Shown here: piece by piece, positions 59,898 through 64,000 of the stretch | Layout: each line of letters starts with the position of its first letter | Position numbering within the stretch: position 1 is the stretch's first letter | DNA from: Punica granatum | Lineage: Eukaryota > Streptophyta > Magnoliopsida > Myrtales > Lythraceae | NCBI RefSeq assembly: GCF_007655135.1 | Contig: NW_022204359.1 | Coordinates: 21,983 to 85,982, forward strand | Direction: 5' to 3' | DNA length: 64,000 nucleotides | Program-made: the position numbers and the translations under genes | Notes under the pieces: generated by a model | Told to the model about the DNA's origin: nothing | The model's database searches: none | The model's input: only the letters and a program-made list of their open reading frames with translations

Positions 59898-61495
59898 GGA
59901 GATACACTAGGCCTGATAAATCCCTTTTCTAACAATTCTTGCAGCTGAAATTTCAATTCCTTGAGTTCTGACGGGGCCATACGATACGGTGCACGGGAAA
60001 TCGGCGCAGTACCGGGCTCTAGCTCGATAGTAAAGTCAATCTCTCTATTAGGGGGAAGACCAGGTAAATCATCAGGAAAAATCTCTGGAAACTCGCAAAC
60101 TACTGAAATTTCACTAAGTTTTGGTGAGTTGACCTCGGTAGCAACCACATGTGCCAAATATCCTTCACACCCCCTTTTCAAAAGTTTCGTCGCCTCGAGA
60201 AATGATATAACATTGAATGAAGCACCCAACTGATCTCCATGAAGCTTAAATTCAGGCTCATTCGGTATTCTAAAAATAACCTCCTTCTTGTAACACTCCA
60301 CCGAAGCATGATGAGAAGCAAGCCAATCCATCCCGAGGATAACGTCAAAATCCCAAATGCTTAAGGGTATTAAATCTACTAACATTTCCTTATCCCCTAA
60401 CTGTAGCCTACAACTGCGATACACTTCCCCGACTACCACACTTTCCCCGGTCGGTGTAGCTATGGACATACGACTATCTAATAACTCTCGTGGTCTATTA
60501 GAATGCATGGCATATGACAATGAGATATATGAATGAGTGGACCCTGGGTCTATAAGTACATGAGCAGGTTTATTAAAGAGATTTAACGTACCCGTCACTA
60601 CAGTCGGAGTGGCATCCGCATCTCGCTTCGTTAAGGTGAATACTCTACCTTGCGTCATTGGTCTATTGGCCTGGCCTGCTGAGCTCACCATCGATCCACC
60701 CCCTCGGCCTTGAACACTCTTATTGCTACTCATTTGTCCACGGCCTCTTATCGCCGATGGCCTATTGCCCACACTAGCACTACTAGATACTGCTACTATA
60801 GGCTGCCTACAATTCCTCAGTACATGTCCCTTCATGCTACATCTAAAACATGTAACCCCCTCACTCCTCAATTGCGGACAATTATTTCTCAAGTGATCAC
60901 GACGTCCACAATGAAAACAACTCCCGGACTGCACTTGACAAACTCCGGAATGGAATCGACCACAATTCTGACAATTTTGATGCCTCGGGAGATTAGCTCC
61001 ACCATAACTTGCACCACTCTGACTTATGATGCCCTTATCTTCATGAAACCATTGTGGAGATTGCTGATAAGTTGATTTCCCTCTATTGAAGCCTTGAATG
61101 AACCCGCCTCTTTTTGGGGGTCGGAAGGAACCCTCTACAAGTGAGCTACTAGGCCGAGTTCTACTTTGCTCCCTCTGATGAACTTCCTCTCGTAAGTCCT
61201 CCTCAGCGATAATGGCTTTATTATATAGGTCTGCAAATAATGGGATCTCCAAAACGGAAACGCGCGACCTAATATTGAGGTTCAATCCATCCAAGAACCT
61301 ACTGCATTTGGAAGTTTCATCACTTACCAATGTAGGGGCAAAACGTGACAACTTGGTAAATTTTACTTCATATTCAGCTACGCTGAGCTCTCCTTGCTTC
61401 AAATTAAGATGCTTGCGTAAACTCACCCCAAGTGATAACATGTGAAGAGTTCGGGTCCAGTCGTCTCTGAGTAGCCTCCCACCAGTACTGAGCAT
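59783..61495 (-). pseudogene. gag-pol: Chromovirus C gag C-terminus, protease and start of RT
   Basis: Gag matrix/capsid end ([28 protein letters not shown]) near residues 27-54. Cys-His knuckles: [12 protein letters not shown] (175-186), [14 protein letters not shown] (193-206), [14 protein letters not shown] (216-229). Aspartic protease with [12 protein letters not shown] (about 314) and ILGMDWL. RT start with [21 protein letters not shown] and LCIDYRQLN. It leaves the RT frame near 59814 because of a frameshift, so the open frame ends at 59783 out of phase. Upstream it is out of frame with the gag start at 61404-61964. Confidence 0.9.
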
Positions 61496-61964
61496 CCCCT
61501 TCTAGCATAAATGACGCAAGTGCCACACGTTGGGTGTCTGAAACCTCCATGATTGAAAAAATTCTTTCCATTCCAGCTATCCAATTCTCCGCTTCTATCG
61601 GATCAGCACTACCCGAAAAACTAGATGGACCATATTTCCTAAACCTTTCATACGGCGTCAATTGTGACTCCATGTGAGATGTGGATGCACTCGGCTGTGT
61701 TGCTTGTCTCTGAAAGAAGGCCGTTTGTTGCTCAATTAGCTGCGCTTGCTGCTCAACTGGACGAGTCATGGCTGCTAATGTCTGGTGGATTGGTGGATCT
61801 TCATCCCTAGGAGCTGCAGCAGCTTCTTGAGGAGCTTGAGACACTTGCTCCTCTGTCATCGGCTCAGGTGTACTCAGATCAGCTAAATTCTCGGCTGTAC
61901 GGTATCTAGGTCGACCCCGCCTTGCACGTTTGGGTCCCATTGCAAATTTTCCTAAACAAAACAC
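61404..61964 (-). pseudogene. gag: Chromovirus C gag, N-terminal part, frameshifted
   Basis: Starts at MFCLGKFAMGPK; the second Met is the more usual start for this lineage. A Gln-rich stretch is followed by the gag core ([43 protein letters not shown]). The frame stops right after this block, and the rest of gag continues in another frame from about 61425. Residues normally between the two blocks are missing, so a small deletion with a frameshift is likely. Confidence 0.88.
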
Positions 61965-62093
61965 AAGTTAACCAAGCATTTAACAAACACAACGATAAGA
62001 TATATCCCGTCTTGGGCCGCAACTAATCAAAAAGAACGGGGATCTGCACACTAATTCTACAGAATCCTATAACCTAGGCTCTGATACCAAAAA
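61965..62093 (-). other. Leader and PBS of chromovirus C (tRNA-Met type)
   Basis: PBS at 62078-62089 reads TGGTATCAGAGC on the - strand, the usual match to initiator tRNA-Met, four bases from the LTR end at 62094. Confidence 0.9.
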
Positions 62094-62721
62094 TGTCACG
62101 ACCCGAAACTTATAGCAGAGTTCCCCTCTATTCCTTAGTATCCGTTGTCATATGCGCAACTCATATGTGTATAATCTGTTTTCTTAACTCCCAACACATT
62201 GAACCAACCCAGCAAGCTCTATATAAACATATAACCACCTAACCAATTCAGATATATGCATAAAACTCTCAAAGATTACTCAGTTGCAACCATCTTGTAA
62301 CATAGACTGAACGAAAAGCTTTCATATATATATATATAGCATACTTCTACAACACATCCAACCTTTAAACTAACTCGGCATGCTCTACATGAATATATAA
62401 TGAGTCTAACGGATTCTAATGTACATATATGCTCTCCATAGTGTGTTCAGCTACAACCATACCACTAAACCAACTAACAAAAGTTTCAGTCGTAACAGAT
62501 TGTAACATTTACGAACACTTACTACCTATACTATGGGTGGGCCTACTTGCCAAAATCCTTTGCGCTGATCCCCGTTATCCAAAGCCCTCCTGTGCGGCTA
62601 GTCTAGCTCCTAGCTCATCTGGAAAAATGTATGCAGGGGGTGAGCTTGCAACTCAGTGAGTACTATATTCCAAGGTAAAATGAGCTAATATGTTACATCA
62701 CAATTCACGACAATCAATCAT

Positions 62722-62767
<46 letters not shown>

Positions 62768-64000
62768 CACCGTGATATAGCATCCAATACCAAGATCATC
62801 CTTTCACACAACTCATAGGGCAACCAATCCAAACAACAGTAATATAGCCATAGGATTGCATTTCCTCGCAACAGAGTTATGACGGTACCGTGACCCCGCA
62901 CACCTCATTCATATCATCCTCAACTCCCAATATCCATGTCTCATGAGCGGGGGCCGCCCATCAACCTCTGGCGGTAAGAGTTGACCTTCATTTATATTCC
63001 GCCGGTCCAGCGGCCGATCATGCCCCTACTTATATTCCGCCGGGTCCAGCGGCCGATCAGGCCCCTATTTGTATTCCGCCGGGTCCAGCGGCCGATCACG
63101 TCCCTATTTATATTCCGCCGGGTCCAGCGGCCGATCAAGTCCCTGTTTATATTCCGCCGGGTTCGGCGACGAATTAGGCCCGTTTTATAATCTGCCGGGT
63201 CCAGCGATCCCATGGCTATAGTCCAACCATCACAAGCATACTAAGCATACACATCAACTATGTTCCGCAATCATTCAGCCACCATCACTTCTATAACCAT
63301 ACATATATATATATATATATTTATTATCATTTTACGATGGAAGAAAGTGCTCACTAACACCCCTGAAACGACCACTTAATGAGTTGAGCCTTCCGGAGGT
63401 ATAACCTCAGTCTCCCCAGCCCCTATTCAGTTCAAGCACAAAGGTTAGATAATATGCTAAATAAGAGTACATATAGGTATCAGTTTTAACTCCCGTATTA
63501 TTTGATTAATATAACTAAAATATAACCAATGACATAACGATTCCAATGATATGCTATGCATAACTCAAATCATATCAGTTTAGAATAGTAATTATATTAT
63601 ACGGAGGGCCAATTCGATCAGCCAAATTCAAGTAAGGAGTACAAGGAATTCTAAGTACTTCTTTAGTTCCAAAATACAAATAAACAAGAGCTTGGTCAAT
63701 CAACCCATCACATGATATCATTATAATGCATGATAAATTTCAAATCAGATCCCTTCTCTAATCCATAATCAGCTCAAAGAGCAAAATATATGCATATATA
63801 TACATATGTACACACACTTGTCTACATCTATATATATATATATATATATATATTTTTCAGAAGGGCATAGCTATGTGTGTTAAAAACCTCCTAACTCAAC
63901 TAAGAAATTTGCCCCCTGCCTTACAACCGAATTATTCAGCTTCTATTGGTGACCAAACTCATCCTAACACAACATAAAACTAACTCCAAATATATATCCA
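62094..64000 (-). repeat. 5' LTR of chromovirus C, incomplete at window edge
   Basis: Begins TGTCACGACC and is closely similar to 20436-22303. It should continue about 575 bp past the window. It contains AT microsatellites (62727-62765, 63303-63320, 63828-63852) and a 6-unit 39-bp repeat. No gene. Confidence 0.9.
62993..63205 (-). repeat. 39-bp tandem repeat in chromovirus 5' LTR, 6 copies
   Basis: Units near 62993, 63031, 63070, 63109, 63148 and 63187, one more than in the shared LTR (21323-21490). Confidence 0.85.

Larger units (their letters stand above)
20436..64000 (-). mobile_element. Chromovirus C (Tekay/Del-type Ty3/gypsy), split by elements B and D
   Basis: Read on the - strand: 5' LTR (62094 to beyond 64000), PBS 62078-62089, gag, protease, RT, RNase H, [element D], integrase with C-terminal chromodomain, PPT 39622-39636, 3' LTR (39621-39289, [element B], 22585-20436). 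The parts join exactly at the duplicated targets GCCAT and GGAGG. Two frameshifts in gag-pol add to the damage. The 3' LTR is followed by another PBS, so it is also the 5' LTR of a second copy. Confidence 0.9.

Overview
The window is plant nuclear DNA, made almost entirely of nested Ty3/gypsy LTR retrotransposons. No host gene, tRNA, rRNA or CRISPR array was found. The evidence is the long LTRs with TG...CA ends, tRNA-type primer binding sites (PBS), polypurine tracts (PPT), gag-pro-RT-RNaseH-integrase domains and 5-bp target-site duplications (TSDs). A dicot genome is likely; a Myrtales plant such as pomegranate is only a guess from remembered protein style.

Layout: (1) 1-4480 is the 3' part of a diverged long LTR on the + strand (element E). 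It abuts, and probably interrupts, the left LTR of element A. (2) 4481-20329 is element A (- strand), an Ogre/Tat-lineage element with ORF1, gag-pro, a 191-bp in-phase intron, and RT, degenerate RNase H, second RNase H and integrase. Five in-frame stops inactivate it. (3) 20330-22585 is the PBS, leader and most of an LTR of a Tekay/Del-type chromovirus (element C family). (4) 22586-39283 is element B, complete, with TSD GGAGG and LTRs like those of A. It carries only a shortened ORF1 and no gag-pol. (5) 39284-41122 resumes the chromovirus LTR, PPT and integrase. (6) 41123-58662 is element D, complete, with TSD GCCAT. It is a sister of B with a longer ORF1 that has one stop. (7) 58663-62093 is the rest of chromovirus C (RNase H, RT, protease, gag, leader, PBS). 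(8) 62094-64000 is its 5' LTR, running out of the window.

Order of events: chromovirus C and a tandem partner sharing its middle LTR came first. A, B and D then inserted into them, and E probably inserted into A. B and D have the LTR ends, PBS and PPT of A but no enzymes, so they look like non-autonomous partners mobilised by A-like elements. What they keep is ORF1 (similar, from memory, to plant DUF7745/plant-mobile-domain-like proteins) and a 3' untranslated region rich in hairpins and in 30-bp near-palindromic tandem repeats.

The most unusual signals are: the ORF1-only partner family; a run of hairpins in the 3' UTR whose stems differ in sequence but stay complementary; the in-phase intron; an in-frame ORF1 deletion at a 10-bp microhomology; shared derived bases between the facing LTRs of B and D that suggest gene conversion; and mosaic LTRs with a switch near the transcription start.
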